Part shown: one piece after another, positions 19,669 to 31,520 of the stretch | How the letters are laid out: every line of letters begins with the position of its first letter | How positions within the stretch are numbered: the stretch's first letter is position 1 | From: Lyophyllum atratum | Taxonomy: Eukaryota; Basidiomycota; Agaricomycetes; Agaricales; Lyophyllaceae | Length of the DNA: 64,000 bases | Reading direction: 5' to 3' | Assembly (NCBI GenBank): GCA_014905825.1 | Contig: JACGCN010000003.1 | Span: forward strand, 310,001 to 374,000 | Notes under the pieces: generated by a model | Database searches by the model: none | What the model was told of the DNA's origin: nothing | Seen by the model: the letters and a program-made list of their open reading frames with translations, nothing else | Translations under genes and position numbers: made by a program

Positions 19669-22600
19669 TTGAGAAAGGGAAGTACAACATTAACCCAATC
19701 CATTCTCAGCCTCCCATACGTCGAGCGCTTCGTTTTCTTCGACTTCCTTTCCGGGAAGCCATTGGTCGTGTTCGGGTCCGTAGCCGGTGTATCGCATCAG
19801 GTATTGTCGACCGCGTCCTCGTTTGCGTGAGTCCACAATCTTTTCTACCTGCGCCTCCATCAAGCCATCCTCAGTTAGCACCAACGGTGGCTGTGAAAAT
19901 TCGCGAGAAGGGAAGAGAGATGCGTCGTTTTCGATGAAAGGCATTACTTCAGATGTGTGAAATGTCGCGTAGGTGTCAGGCGTGTTTGGCATGGAAATTG
20001 ACACCGTGGACGCCTTCTTATGTATTGCCACAATTTCGAAGGGGCCGTCATAGCGAGGCATGAACTTTGCCACTCGCTTTTCGCCTTTCTTTCGGTACGC
20101 CCGACGTCTATGTGTAGTCGACACTCGCACGCGTTGACCGACTTTGAAAGGGAAGGTGAGCGTTCTGTGTTTGTTGGCCTGGGCAGCTTGCTGAATTTTC
20201 GCTTGCACCAAGTTATCTTTAGCAGTTGCGACATCCAGATGTAGGCGATCGATCACTTCGCGCGCGGATATTTCTTCAGAGTCCGCGGCCTCGGAAACAG
20301 GAACGATCGGTGGAAGCAATCGTGGACTACGTCCCATCTTTAGTTGAAAAGGTGAGTAACCCGTTGATTTATTTACAGTGTTCATAATGTCGAAACGGAC
20401 CCGTGGCAACGCGCGGGACCACCCTCGTTGAGTACGATCGACGTGGAACCGTAGAGCCTGGTTAACTGTTTTGTTTGACCGTTCGCTGGCGCCATCTGTT
20501 TGCGGGTGGTATGAAGAAGACATTTTCATTTTTACTCCCGTTAGGCGAGTCAGATGCGACCAAAACTTTGATACGAAAAGTTTATCCCTGTCACACACGA
20601 TGTTGCATGGCAGGCCATTTTCACAATACCAGTGGTCAAAGAACACCTCGGCGAGTTGTGTTGCAGTTAAATCGGTACGAGTAGCGACAATTTGGATATC
20701 GGAATGCAGACGATCGGTCATGGTAACTATGCAGTTATACCCGTTGTCCTCGGGCAATGGCCCAATAAAATCGATAGCCACAGAGTCACCCCTCCCATCG
20801 GGGATAGGTAAAGGATGTAAAGGTCCGATTGGCGATGTAGTTGCGGATTTAAAGCTCTGACATTCTCTACACGCAGGAATATAACCCTGTTCCAAATCCC
20901 TGCGCATGTTTGGCCAGTAGTAAGCGGAACGAATAGCGGCGTATGACTTGTCGAATCCGAAATGACCCAGTGCGTCGTGGGCTGTGCGAAAAATCATCTC
21001 TCGTATGTTTCCCACACGAGGTATGATCAGGCGTTCGCCTAGGTACCAAAGATGTTTCCGGCGCTTTAGCAGTGGCATTCCCGGTTTCGCAGCAATTATG
21101 TTTGCACACCAAGTGTCGGATTTGTAGCCGGCTTTGATGTCGGCAAGAATCGATGGGTCAGCTGTTATTGACAGTGACGGACTTTCGGACGACTCGATCA
21201 GCGTAGCCACTCTTGCCAGTTCGAACGCGCAACGGAACGGTGATTCTCTCGACACAGGAACGATGGATGCCAGACAATGGGAGATCAAATCGTCATCGTG
21301 CATGTCGAAAAAGGAAGGCGCCTTGTTCACCGTCTCGGGCGAAACGAGCGGCTCAGGAGAGACGGGCAGACGTGAGAGAGCATCTGCGACTGTGTTATCT
21401 TCTCCCTTAACGTATAAGATGTTGAAATCGAATTGAGATAGAAATTCCATCCATCGGGCTTGCCGACGCGAAAGATCTCGTTGATCATTGAAGTTCTGAA
21501 GTGTCTTATGGTCAGTAAATACCACAAATTGCATACCGAAAAGGTCGGCACGCCATTTGTGCAGGGCGCGAATGATGGCTAGTAATTCTTTTTCGTGAAC
21601 TGGATAATTGAGTTCCGCCCCTTTGAAGGTGCAAGATTCGAAGGCTACCGGTCGAGCTGTCTCCCAGGTTTCGCCGAACGATAATACAGCTCCGGACCGG
21701 AGGTCGCTCGCATCCGTAGTCACGAAGATTGTTTTGGACGGGTCGTCGTGGTCAATGGAAGTGAGGCAGTCACGGCTGATGACTATCTCTTTTATCGCGT
21801 CAAATGCGTGCTGGTGCCGAGGTTTCCACGGAGGGAAGTCCTTGTCGCACTCTTTTGTTATTAATTCTGTCAGGATCCCTGTATGGTCGGCTAGTTTCGG
21901 CAAGAAGTTCGCGATGTACCGTACGAGTCCCAGGAAGGCTCGCACGTCGGTTGAACATTTTGGTCGAGGCCACGCGATAATACGCTCGGCTTTACGGGAG
22001 TCAGCCTCGATGCCATCTGCTGAGATGCGGTGTCCCAAGAAGTCGATACTTGTGCAATATAAATTCGTTTTCTTCTCATTGACGTAGAGACGAGCGGCGC
22101 GCAAGGCATTCAAAACCAAGCGAACATTTCTGTGGTGTTCGTCTATGGAGGACGACCAAATGACGATGTCGTCCAAGTAGACGTGGCAAATCTTCCCAAT
22201 AAGCTCACGGAGTGCAGATGTGACCCTACGTTGATGAATTGCCGGTGCGTTTCGTAACCCCATTGGCATCACGAGCCACTCATACAGCCCAAAGGGAGTG
22301 GAAACAGCAGTTAGATGTACGTGGTCGGGGTGCATTCGTGTTTGAAAGAATGAATTTGTCATATCGATAGTAGCGAAGTACTTTCCTTTAGAGCAGTCGT
22401 GCAATATGTCATCGACCCGGGGAATTGGGTGATTATCGGGAACGGTGTTGGAGTTCAGTTGACGGTAATCATTAACCCAACGAGGCAAAACTTTTGGGTC
22501 GGCTTTTGGTATGATGAAAGCCGGGGACGCGAATTGAGAAGAGGACGGTCTTATGCGGCCTGCCTCGAGATGCTGCTCGATCAATGTCTTCCAAGACTCG

Positions 22601-23499
22601 CGATACTTTCTCGGGCATTGGTAATTGCGTGTTTTAATAGTTTCGTTGGCGTTGCGCAAGCGAATCTCGGCGACAACATCGCGAGGCAATTCGTCGATGT
22701 GTGGAATCGGTTCAAATATATCATGGAACTCCTTCTTTACTTTAGTCTCGAATTTTCCGAGGAGTTCGATACTTGCGAGTTGTTCGATACGAATCTTCAC
22801 AGCTGCAATCACGTTTACAGGAACAACGTCTTCAAATAAGCCAAGACGCTTTAGGCGGGCCAGTCGTTCTGCACAGACGAACTTAAGTTCCTTTACCATT
22901 TTCTGGCGTAAGGGAGCCAGTTTCCGTCTAGCGGCGCGTAAAGGAGAGATTTTGCGGACAATAGGCGGTACAACTACTCCCGGGTTCAATAAATCATAAC
23001 CGCAACGTTTATCAAACAATGTATTGCAGTTGTGGTCGGAAACGATACAATTCGACTGTAGGAAAGGAAGTCCGAGTATAATAGGCGAACATAGCCCAGG
23101 AGCGACAACGGCACGGAGTGTACAAGAGGACCATGATTGGTCACACGAAGTAAGAGACAGGCGGACGAAATGCGACAACGTAGTAGGGGATTCTTTCATG
23201 ATGGAAGGGTCGGATAATGCAACTGCGACGTCGAGCGGTTTCTTGAGGCGGTGTCGAACTAGACCAAGTCGATCTGCTAGCCCTGAATCAATCAGTACCA
23301 GGTGTGAACCTGAATCAATCAATGTGCGCGATTTGATGGGAAATTCGGTCAAGGGGCCCGTAACGAGGGCATCCCATGTGATATGAGGGACGGAGATGGG
23401 GGCAGTGCGTACCTCGAATTCGTCGAACGACTCCTGACCGGAATCCTCCGAAGAGTCAGAGCCAGGCGAGGACGGGAGGACGGCGGCGATGAATGATGT
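19669..23499 (-). pseudogene. Gypsy pol with the end of gag, frame intact but 5' truncated (reverse)
   Basis: The frame is open from the cut in gag (23499, within STSFIAAVLPSS) through protease, RT, RNase H, integrase and chromodomain to the stop at 19690, more than 1250 residues. It is the longest uninterrupted pol in the block and shows that gag and pol share one frame. RT has YLDD; protease has LIDSGSHLVLIDSG. The gag start, 5' UTR and 5' LTR are missing. It mirrors 14871-18700. Confidence 0.92.
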
Positions 23500-24714
23500 T
23501 ATATTCCTGCGTGTAGAGAATGTCAGAGCTTTAAATCCGCAACTACATCGCCAATCGGACCTTTACATCCTTTACCTATCCCCGATGGGAGGGGTGACTC
23601 TGTGGCTATCGATTTTATTGGGCCATTGCCCGAGGACAACGGGTATAACTGCATAGTTACCATGACCGATCGTCTGCATTCCGATATCCAAATTGTCGCT
23701 ACTCGTACCGATTTAACTGCAACACAACTCGCCGAGGTGTTCTTTGACCACTGGTATTGTGAAAATGGCCTGCCATGCAACATCGTGTGTGACAGGGATA
23801 AACTTTTCGTATCAAAGTTTTGGTCGCATCTGACTCGCCTAACGGGAGTAAAAATGAAAATGTCTTCTTCATACCACCCGCAAACAGATGGCGCCAGCGA
23901 ACGGTCAAACAAAACAGTTAACCAGGCTCTACGGTTCCACGTCGATCGTACTCAACGAGGGTGGTCCCGCGCGTTGCCACGGGTCCGTTTCGACATTATG
24001 AACACTGTAAATAAATCAACGGGTTACTCACCTTTTCAACTAAAGATGGGACGTAGTCCACGATTGCTTCCACCGATCGTTCCTGTTTCCGAGGCCGCGG
24101 ACTCTGAAGAAATATCCGCGCGCGAAGTGATCGATCGCCTACATCTGGATGTCGCAACTGCTAAAGATAACTTGGTGCAAGCGAAAATTCAGCAAGCTGC
24201 CCAGGCCAACAAACACAGAACGCTCACCTTCCCTTTCAAAGTCGGTCAACGCGTGCGAGTGTCGACTACACATAGACGTCGGGCGTACCGAAAGAAAGGC
24301 GAAAAGCGAGTGGCAAAGTTTATGCCTCGCTATGACGGCCCCTTCGAAATTGTGGCAATACATAAGAAGGCGTCCACGGTGTCAATTTCCATGCCAAACA
24401 CGCCTGACACCTACGCGACATTTCACACATCTGAAGTAATGCCTTTCATCGAAAACGACGCATCTCTCTTCCCTTCTCGCGAATTTTCACAGCCACCGTT
24501 GGTGCTAACTGAGGATGGCTTGATGGAGGCGCAGGTAGAAAAGATTGTGGACTCACGCAAACGAGGACGCGGTCGACAATACCTGATGCGATACACCGGC
24601 TACGGACCCGAACACGACCAATGGCTTCCCGGAAAGGAAGTCGAAGAAAACGAAGCGCTCGACGTATGGGAGGCTGAGAATGGATTGGGTTAATGTTGTA
24701 CTTCCCTTTCTCAA
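23500..24714 (+). pseudogene. Truncated gypsy integrase and chromodomain (forward)
   Basis: Begins at YIPACRECQSFKS in the integrase zinc-binding region and is open to the stop at 24693. It precedes the terminal 3' LTR that carries the right target-site duplication, so it belongs to the outermost element. At two variable sites it combines alleles of the other forward (TTT, 24323) and reverse (CGCG, 24251) copies. Confidence 0.9.
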
Positions 24715-25180
24715 TGTCCCTGCCGACGGTAGCTTTCCCACAGGGTTTTAACGCACCCGCGCGAGCAGTTTTATATTCTACCTATCGTCCCTATTCCCTA
24801 ACCCTTTTTCTTTCTTTACTGACATGGCTTGCATTTTTTTTGGGTGGGGAGGGGTGTAATCCTAGGATTACCACATCAAGGCTTCCCGACATACGCGTCA
24901 TCGTCCCGACATACGCGTCATTTCATTCCCGATTCGACCATGGTCCTTTCACCCATCGCCGATACGGGTTCCCGATGTCGTCCCGACTAGCTTTCCCTCT
25001 TGTATAAAGAGGGCGCCAAAACCTCAGCTTTTCCTTACCTATCGGTTTTCCCCTTTCTTTCCTCACACATATCATCTCGAGATTATTCGCACTCGCTCAT
25101 AATAGACGGAGCATTTGCTTGTTTATTTTGGTTCGTCTCAGTCAGTGTGTCTACGTCCCCATATAGGGGACACGATTCCA
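24715..25180 (+). repeat. Gypsy LTR, forward, right end of the block
   Basis: A complete 466-bp LTR ending TTCCA at 25180, immediately followed by the duplicated target CCGGG (25181-25185). Confidence 0.92.
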
Positions 25181-25185
25181 CCGGG
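25181..25185. other. Right copy of the target-site duplication CCGGG
   Basis: Directly repeats 2985-2989 and is followed by ATGCCATAG, the 3' end of the interrupted kinase intron. Confidence 0.85.
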
Positions 25186-25194
25186 ATGCCATAG

Positions 25195-27026
25195 GATATT
25201 TAAAAAGCAAGTGGAGTATATAGGGTAGGCGCTATTCACCATACATAGTGCTGATCCGAGGCAGCTAATGTTTATATGATAGACTTTTCAAGGCAATCGA
25301 GATCATCATGAAGAACTATGCGGAGTTTAACTATTGGGAGAGGCTCACTTTCAAGAAACGAATGCAGGCGGATCTTGAGACATTCGTCAAGAAACTCGAG
25401 CAGCAATCGACATTGCAGGCGGTAAGTTCCACGGTGTACCCATTCAAAGTCCTGCACCTTTCTGAAAGTGGTTTCAAAAGCACGACACTCAGCTTCAAAA
25501 TATAGCCGCCGTCGCACAGAAAAATAATCTGCAACCGGCCTTCCGACAGGCAGGAATCGATGACGCTCACGCGGATGCGGTTTTGATGAGGAACGCAGCG
25601 GGTACTTTGAGGCTATACATCGCCCAGGGTACTAAAGATCCGGCCTCAGAGGAGAAGGGTGACATACCCAGGTCCTCGACCGGTCAAATCGTGGAGAAGG
25701 TGCGCGTTATGGGTTTTATCACCTCGTCCCAAGAACTGATTTCAGGCAGCTTCAAATTAACGAGCCAGGGGTTCAGGAGGATCCACTCGTGAAGAAAGCT
25801 CGTGAAGAACTTGTGAAAGCGCTGAGCGAGTACGAAGGCGAATATCCTCCGCTTGGCATCGACTCCTCCGAACTCACCATGATTTATGGCAACGCTGTCT
25901 ACTGTGGCCAAAACTCGGATCTATACAGAGGCGTTCGGATGAATTGTATGGTCGCCATCAAGCGACTGAGGTTAGAGGAGACTGATCAGATCGCCCGTGT
26001 GCTCGATGTATATTCCCTTCCTCTCATACATCGCGCTTGTCATGTTGATCACGTCTTGCGTAGCGAATTGATCGTGAAGCGAAGGTCTGGAGCAAGCTGA
26101 AGCACACCAACATTACTCCGTTTCTTGGTTGCTGTCGTCCCCGAGACGAATTACCTTTCTTGGTGTCGCCATGGATGGAGAATCGTGATGCTAGCTACTA
26201 CCGGCATGCACACCCGGAGGCGGATATCTTGAAAATGGTTCGTCATATTGTCAGACCACCTTTTGCGATGTCTTACATAGATTTTTGTGCAGCTGTTTGT
26301 CAGTTTAGCTTATTCAGTACCCGTCGCTGATTCCGTATTCCCAGTATGGGCGTTGCGAGCGGCCTGGAGTATCTTCATACATTAGAGCCTGCGCCAGTTG
26401 CCCATGGAAGTCTTAGAGGGGTAAGCATGCCTCTTATTTACCCTCATGATTATAATTGATCACAACCTTAGAGCCACGTTCTGCTCGACGACGATCTCAA
26501 CGCCTGCCTGAGTGATTTTGGCATTTCTCATCTTCTGACCGACGCGTACACAGGCAGCAGGTATGACTTTCGGTTGAAACTGTTCTTTCCGATTGAACCT
26601 GGGTTCCTGCACACAGGCCCCCAAAATATGCCTGGTCGGCTCCTGAAGTGTTACGTGCTGCTGCCCCGACACCTGAATCCGACATGTACTCATTCGCAAG
26701 TGTGGCGTACGAGGTGCATCCGGAAAAAGATATTTCGATATCCATGCGCTAATTTTCGATTTGCAGCTGATCACCAACACTCGGCCCTTCGAGCACATTG
26801 ATTACAGAAATGCCAATTGGCTTCGGATGAAAATTGTGAAGGTCAAACTCCTCGCTTCCCGACCAAACCGTTCCGGGAGTTGCCAAACGAGGATTGTAGG
26901 ATGTGGAAGCTTATGCTTCGTTGCTGGAAGTTTGATCCAGCAGAACGGCCAAGCATTCGCACGGTCGTCGCAGAATTAGGATCTATCTACGAGGAGCTCG
27001 GCCCACCAGTAGGCTTGAGCAACTAA
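25195..27026 (+). pseudogene. TKL kinase-like gene A, 3' part, with a frameshift and a degenerate catalytic loop
   Basis: Exons 25195-25224, 25283-25421, 25493-25699, 25750-26007, 26064-26237, 26345-26420, 26472-26560, 26617-26713 and 26767 on follow the paralogue exon by exon. They encode the N-terminal helical region (YWERLTFKKRMQADLETFVK), the ATP-site Lys (VAIKRLRL), the loop VAHGSLRGSHVLL, SDFGIS, and the APE region. The catalytic-loop Asp is Ser (HGSLRG, where relatives have HGDLRG) and the loop Asn is His, so it would be a pseudokinase. Near 26830-26850 one base is missing relative to the paralogue, shifting the frame before the conserved C-lobe WKLMLRCWKFDPAERPSIR. One junction near 26285-26345 could not be placed in frame in either paralogue. 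Confidence 0.75.
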
Positions 27027-27344
27027 CTTGAACAATCGGCCTCCGCTCGCATACTCTGCGTACAGGGGTACGTTGGTGGAACTGTGACTAGAGTCGGGTG
27101 GGAAAGCCTCAATCTACGAATTGACATGGTATTTACGATGCGACGTATCCTCACACGAGACCAGAGACAACTAGCTATATCAACGTCTGTGTGCCATGAT
27201 CCATCATGCGGAGGTGAATACGAAGGAGTGGCGAGGAGTATATCCCGCGCGCGCTCTGAATCTCTCTATCCAGTTCAGCCGCTCGTATTACCGCGCAGGG
27301 AACACATTTACCGTGAGGTTAGCCCCAAAGAAGGCGATTTGAAC

Positions 27345-27440
27345 TTCGGGTTTCGCAAGGGTTTCGTTGACTAGACTCGGAAGATACGCGTGAACCAACA
27401 ACAGGCCATCGCACTGGCTAGCTGTGTGACCATCAGCAGT
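27345..27440 (+). pseudogene. Relic of a third kinase-like paralogue (exon 2 region)
   Basis: GGGTTTCGTTGACTAG, GTGAACCAACAACAG and GCCATCGCACTGGC match the end of intron 1 and start of exon 2 of gene A (2805-2850). No further kinase sequence follows before the 5' flank of the next copy, so this is a short leftover of another tandem duplicate. The rest of 27027-27640 shows nothing recognisable. Confidence 0.55.
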
Positions 27441-28228
27441 AGGGATATCGCCAAGTTTCTCATGGGGTCCTCTTGGTAGATGCGGCCACGTTAAAACAAA
27501 CGGGCGCGTTCAAGGCGCGTCCTGCCTGACTTCTCGCGAGACACAAGTTTGTCACAGATCATGTGATGAAGCTGGACGCGTCTGCGCCTTGTCTGCGCCA
27601 TCACCGTGACATCGCCAGCATCCACTCCCAAACATCCTCCCACTTATCCTTTCAATATGAAGACCACTCCCTCGCTCTTCCCGATCCTCATCGCACTTGT
27701 CCATATTTCACTCATTCTGTCACTCGATCTTTCTTGGGCCTGACCTCGGATCTAGCGAGGACCCCATTCTTCGGAGTCGAGGTACTGACTACTATTGTCT
27801 GGGTCATAGTCAATTGGTCAAATCACCGAAGAACACGAAATTTCCACCACCCAGGCTCAAGACTTTACTGAGCTCGTATGGCTTCCGCCACTGAGTGATC
27901 TGAAGGGTACTCCACAAGTTGCCAACATCCTGGCAACGTTTGCCACTGCTCGGCGGCGGGTCCACAAAGCCTGCCGCGGACCCACAATCGTGAGCTTCGC
28001 AATTGTTTCTTGTTTCTCTGATGATGAAGAATACAAATGCAACAACTACGAAGCACTGCACATGTCCAATCATGGACCCACAAGTTGAAACAACGACGGC
28101 CTTACAAGACAATAACTGGGGGTGGTTGTTCCGGAGGCTTCCGTTGGCAGATAAATACCCTCTCGACAGTGTCCAACGCCGACTTCACCTCTCACTATCG
28201 ATTCCCAATTTCACCTATCACCTTAAGC

Positions 28229-30450
28229 ATGGAGAATCTTGGTGTTGCTATCGCCACCTCTGCCATGATGGCTGGTATCGCAGAAAGATTAACCGAATAC
28301 AGTTTTGTGCGTGCACGTGTTGCTACAAAGACTTCTCTCAAGCCGTTCGGGTGGCGTTGACTAGGAGATACGCATAAACAGACGACAGGTCGGGACGATT
28401 GCCGACAGGTGCAGCGACGTCGGGAACGGGTTCCGGAACTACTTCGACACTGTATATGGGAATGGGCGATGTGGCGATAAACAGGCGTTCGAGAGGTCAG
28501 TCGTTGATTGAAGGACAAACTCGATCTTCTTACTTACCTGGATCCCACAGGATGTTCAAGATGCAACTGGAGTTTATAGGGTAGGTGCCATTTGTGATAT
28601 GTCGTGTTAATGGGCAACTAACACTAATCACAGACTTTTCAAAGCAATCGAAATTTTGGTGAAGAAATATACGGAGTTTAACTACTGGGAAAGGTTCACC
28701 CATAAGCGGCAAATGCAGGCGGATCTTGATACATTCGTTCAGGAAATCAAGCAGCAATGGGCATCGTTCGACGTAAGTTCCATGCCTGTGCTCTCTGGCA
28801 TCCAAAGTCCTGCACCGTTCTCAACGTAGTTTCAAAAGCATGACATTTATCATCAATTCATAGCGGCCGTCGTAGAGAGAAAAGCTCTGGAAGCGGTCTT
28901 CCAACAGGCACGAACCGATGATGCTCAAGCAGATGCGATTTTGATGAACCATGCAGCGGGTACCTTGAGGCTATATATTGCTCAAGGTATAGATCCAGCC
29001 TTAAGGGAGAAGGGTGACGTGCCCAGGTGCTCGACCGGTGAAATCGTGGAGAAGGTGCACATTTTGATTTATACCACCTCTTCTCGAGACCTAATTTCAA
29101 GCAGCTTCGTGCCGATGAGCCAGGTATTCATGAGGAGGATTCGATCGTGACCAAAGCTCGTGAAGAACTTCTGAAAGCGCTGAGCCAGTACGAGGGCATA
29201 TGCCTGCCACCTGGAATTGACTCTGCCGAACTCACCATAATTCCTGCCAAGCCTGTCCACTCTGGCCAGAACTCGGATGTATACAAAGGAGTTAGGCAGG
29301 GCTGGCCAGTCGCAAACAAACGCCTGAGGTTAGATGAGACTCATGGGATTGCTATCGCTAAAGTTCTTAACGTATGTTCCTTTCGCCTCTGGTGTCACCT
29401 TCTGTGATCTTCATCCACCCCTCAGCGGATTGATCGTGAAGCGAAAATCTGGAGCAAGTTTCATCATCCGAACATCACTCCGTTCTTTGGTTGTTCTCGA
29501 TTCAAAGGGCAAATGCCTTTCTTAGTATCGCTATGGATGCAGAATGGCGATGCACGTGCCTACCGACACAAACACCCTGAGGCTGATGTTTTGAAAATAG
29601 TAAGTGAAATGACTAAGTGTTACGACGTTCTTTAATAAGTTTTATGCAGCTGTTCGTCGATTTGCCTTACTTACTGACTCCCCTCGCTGATCCCGTATTC
29701 CTAGTATGGGCGTTGCGAGCGGCTTGGAGTATCTTCATACATTCAAGCCTGCGCCAGTTGTCCATGGAAGTCTTAGAGGGGTAAGCATGCCTCTTATTTA
29801 TCCTTATGATTGTAATTGATTACAACTTTAGAGCCACATTCTGCTTGATCACGATCTCACCGCCCACCTGAGTGATTTTGGCATATCTCATCTTCTGACG
29901 GAAGTATACACGGGCAGCAGGTACGACTTCCGCTTGAAACTTTCCATCTTCCATTGAACCTCGGTTCCTGCACACAGACCCCCAAAATACGCCTGGACAG
30001 CTCCTGAAGTGTTAGGTGGTGTTGACCCGACAACTGAATCCGACATTTACTCGTTCGCAAGCGTTGCATACGAGGTGAATCCGGAAAACAAATTCAATTA
30101 TCTATGTGCTAATCTTTGATCTGCAGCTTATCACGGATACCCAGCCCTTCTCCGACTACGAGAGATATGACAACGTAATTCGGATGAAGATCCGCAACGG
30201 TGACATCCCCAGCTTCCCGGTCGAGCAGTTCCAGGAATTGCTAAACGAGAATTGTAGGCTGTGGAAGCTCATGCTTCGCTGTTGGCAGCTTAAGCCGACA
30301 AAAAGGCCCAGCATCCGCACGATTGTTGCAGAAATGGGATCTATCTACGAGGAGGTCGGCCCACCAGTACATGTCGCAGACTTCACTATGTCACGCTCAT
30401 CCTCACTTACCGCTATGTCGAGCTCATCCTCACTTACCAAAGTTATGTAA
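28229..30450 (+). CDS. TKL kinase-like gene B with an N-terminal helical domain; predicted pseudokinase
   Basis: Start at MENLGVAIATSAMMAGIAERL. Exons 28229-28306, 28389-28495, 28551-28580, 28634-28772, 28830-29054, 29102-29371 and 29426-29599 are in frame, followed by the kinase core ending at 30450 (last exon from about 30127). The helical N-terminus (about 200 residues) precedes a kinase-like domain with VANKRLRL at the ATP-lysine position, VVHGSLRGSHILL as catalytic loop, SDFGIS, and APEVLGG. The catalytic Asp is replaced by Ser and the loop Asn by His, so phosphotransfer is unlikely; a scaffold or sensor role is an inference. The C-lobe is intact (WKLMLRCWQLKPTKRPSIR) and the tail is Ser-rich. 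The exon junction around 29650-29704 is unresolved, so decay cannot be excluded. Confidence 0.65.
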
Positions 30451-31520
30451 GGTCTTTATTGGTGGTGTATTGATTAGTAGGAAGGGCGGCAGATCCAGGG
30501 CGACAGTGTACCCGTATTTACCTGCATCCCCGAACTTCTCGACGGGTAGATCGAACCCAATGGCAGTCATCGCTTGCAAGGTCAGCAACGCTAGTGGGCC
30601 TCTATCAGCCAGATGCGGCTCGTTCTATTTTCTTTTGGATACCCTCGATTACTATTTACTTGCTCTATTTTATCGTGAATACCCTTGAATATCCTTGATC
30701 ACTATTTACTTGTATATATTTCAGTGACGTTAGTACTATGCGTACACATCATTCTGCGAATTGATATGATCCTCTAACACAGATTTCCATGAAACATCGC
30801 TAAAGTCTTTGACCTTTTAGTATCTATTGCAATCTAGAGGGAACGTTCAGCGAAGAGATATCCAGATTATCTGAATGGAGAATATGAAATGGGGACTCGA
30901 GAGGGGAAACAAGTCCAGCGATGATAAGATAATCGCAGCCGTCGCCCATCGGGTCGGGAGTGGCATGGAGCATCCAGTGTGTTATACATACTGAGGAGTA
31001 ACGATGATTTGTCTGAGATAAGTAAGTTGAAGATGAGGGAAGCCAAAGGATATCTAATGAGTCGTTACTGGTTACTACGCGTCTCCTGATGTATGTAGGA
31101 CACATTGTAGTGATTTAGGACTATATGGCCGGGCGTGTGGAACTTAATCTGTCATGGTCATGGAATCGAAAGTATTTGCACCCCGGCGGTGTACTTTGAG
31201 GTACTCTGGTTTGTCGGTGGATGAAGCTCACTTCTCCAGTAAGTATTACCACGTTTGCAAAGTCCTTTGTGGTTGCACAGCCGATGGCAGCTGAGGCTGA
31301 GGCTTGGGACACGAAACGGGTGTGCGCACCGTCACGTCGCATAACCCTAGCAGAAGTCACGGGGATCCAATTTTGCATACACGCAAGTGATGACAAACGA
31401 TTTTTATCAAGGACTTGTGCCTTGAGTGCAAAACGTATACTTATTACTAACAGAATGAAACACGCGTAGAATGTAGCAACTGGCGCTCTTACAATGATAT
31501 CGGGTCCGAGAAATGCGACG
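30451..31520. other. Intergenic region
   Basis: About 1.07 kb between convergent genes, moderately AT-rich. No splice-compatible coding sequence, RNA gene or repeat was recognised; short open frames here have no coding character. Confidence 0.5.

Larger units (their letters stand above)
2990..25180. mobile_element. Composite, inverted Ty3/gypsy chromovirus block in an intron of kinase-like gene A
   Basis: This 22.2-kb block consists almost entirely of pieces of one chromovirus family, plus five fragments of an unrelated sequence X and one ~220-bp orphan stretch. Pieces in order: X+, LTR+, X-, LTR-, pol-, orphan, X+, LTR-, pol-, X-, pol+, LTR+, X-, gag-, LTR-, gag-pol+, LTR+, LTR-, pol-, pol+, LTR+. 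A full element would be about 6.2 kb: LTRs of at least 466 bp, one gag-pol frame of 1590 codons, and a C-terminal chromodomain. No piece is complete with two LTRs. Copies differ at very few bases, so the block is young. The outer ends carry a 5-bp duplication, so at least the outermost element arrived by integrase. Confidence 0.85.

Noticed and set aside
2990..25180. A simple nest of several complete gypsy elements inserted into one another
   Set aside because: No piece has two LTRs with its own target duplication; most junctions lie inside elements and are inverted, so plain nesting does not explain them.
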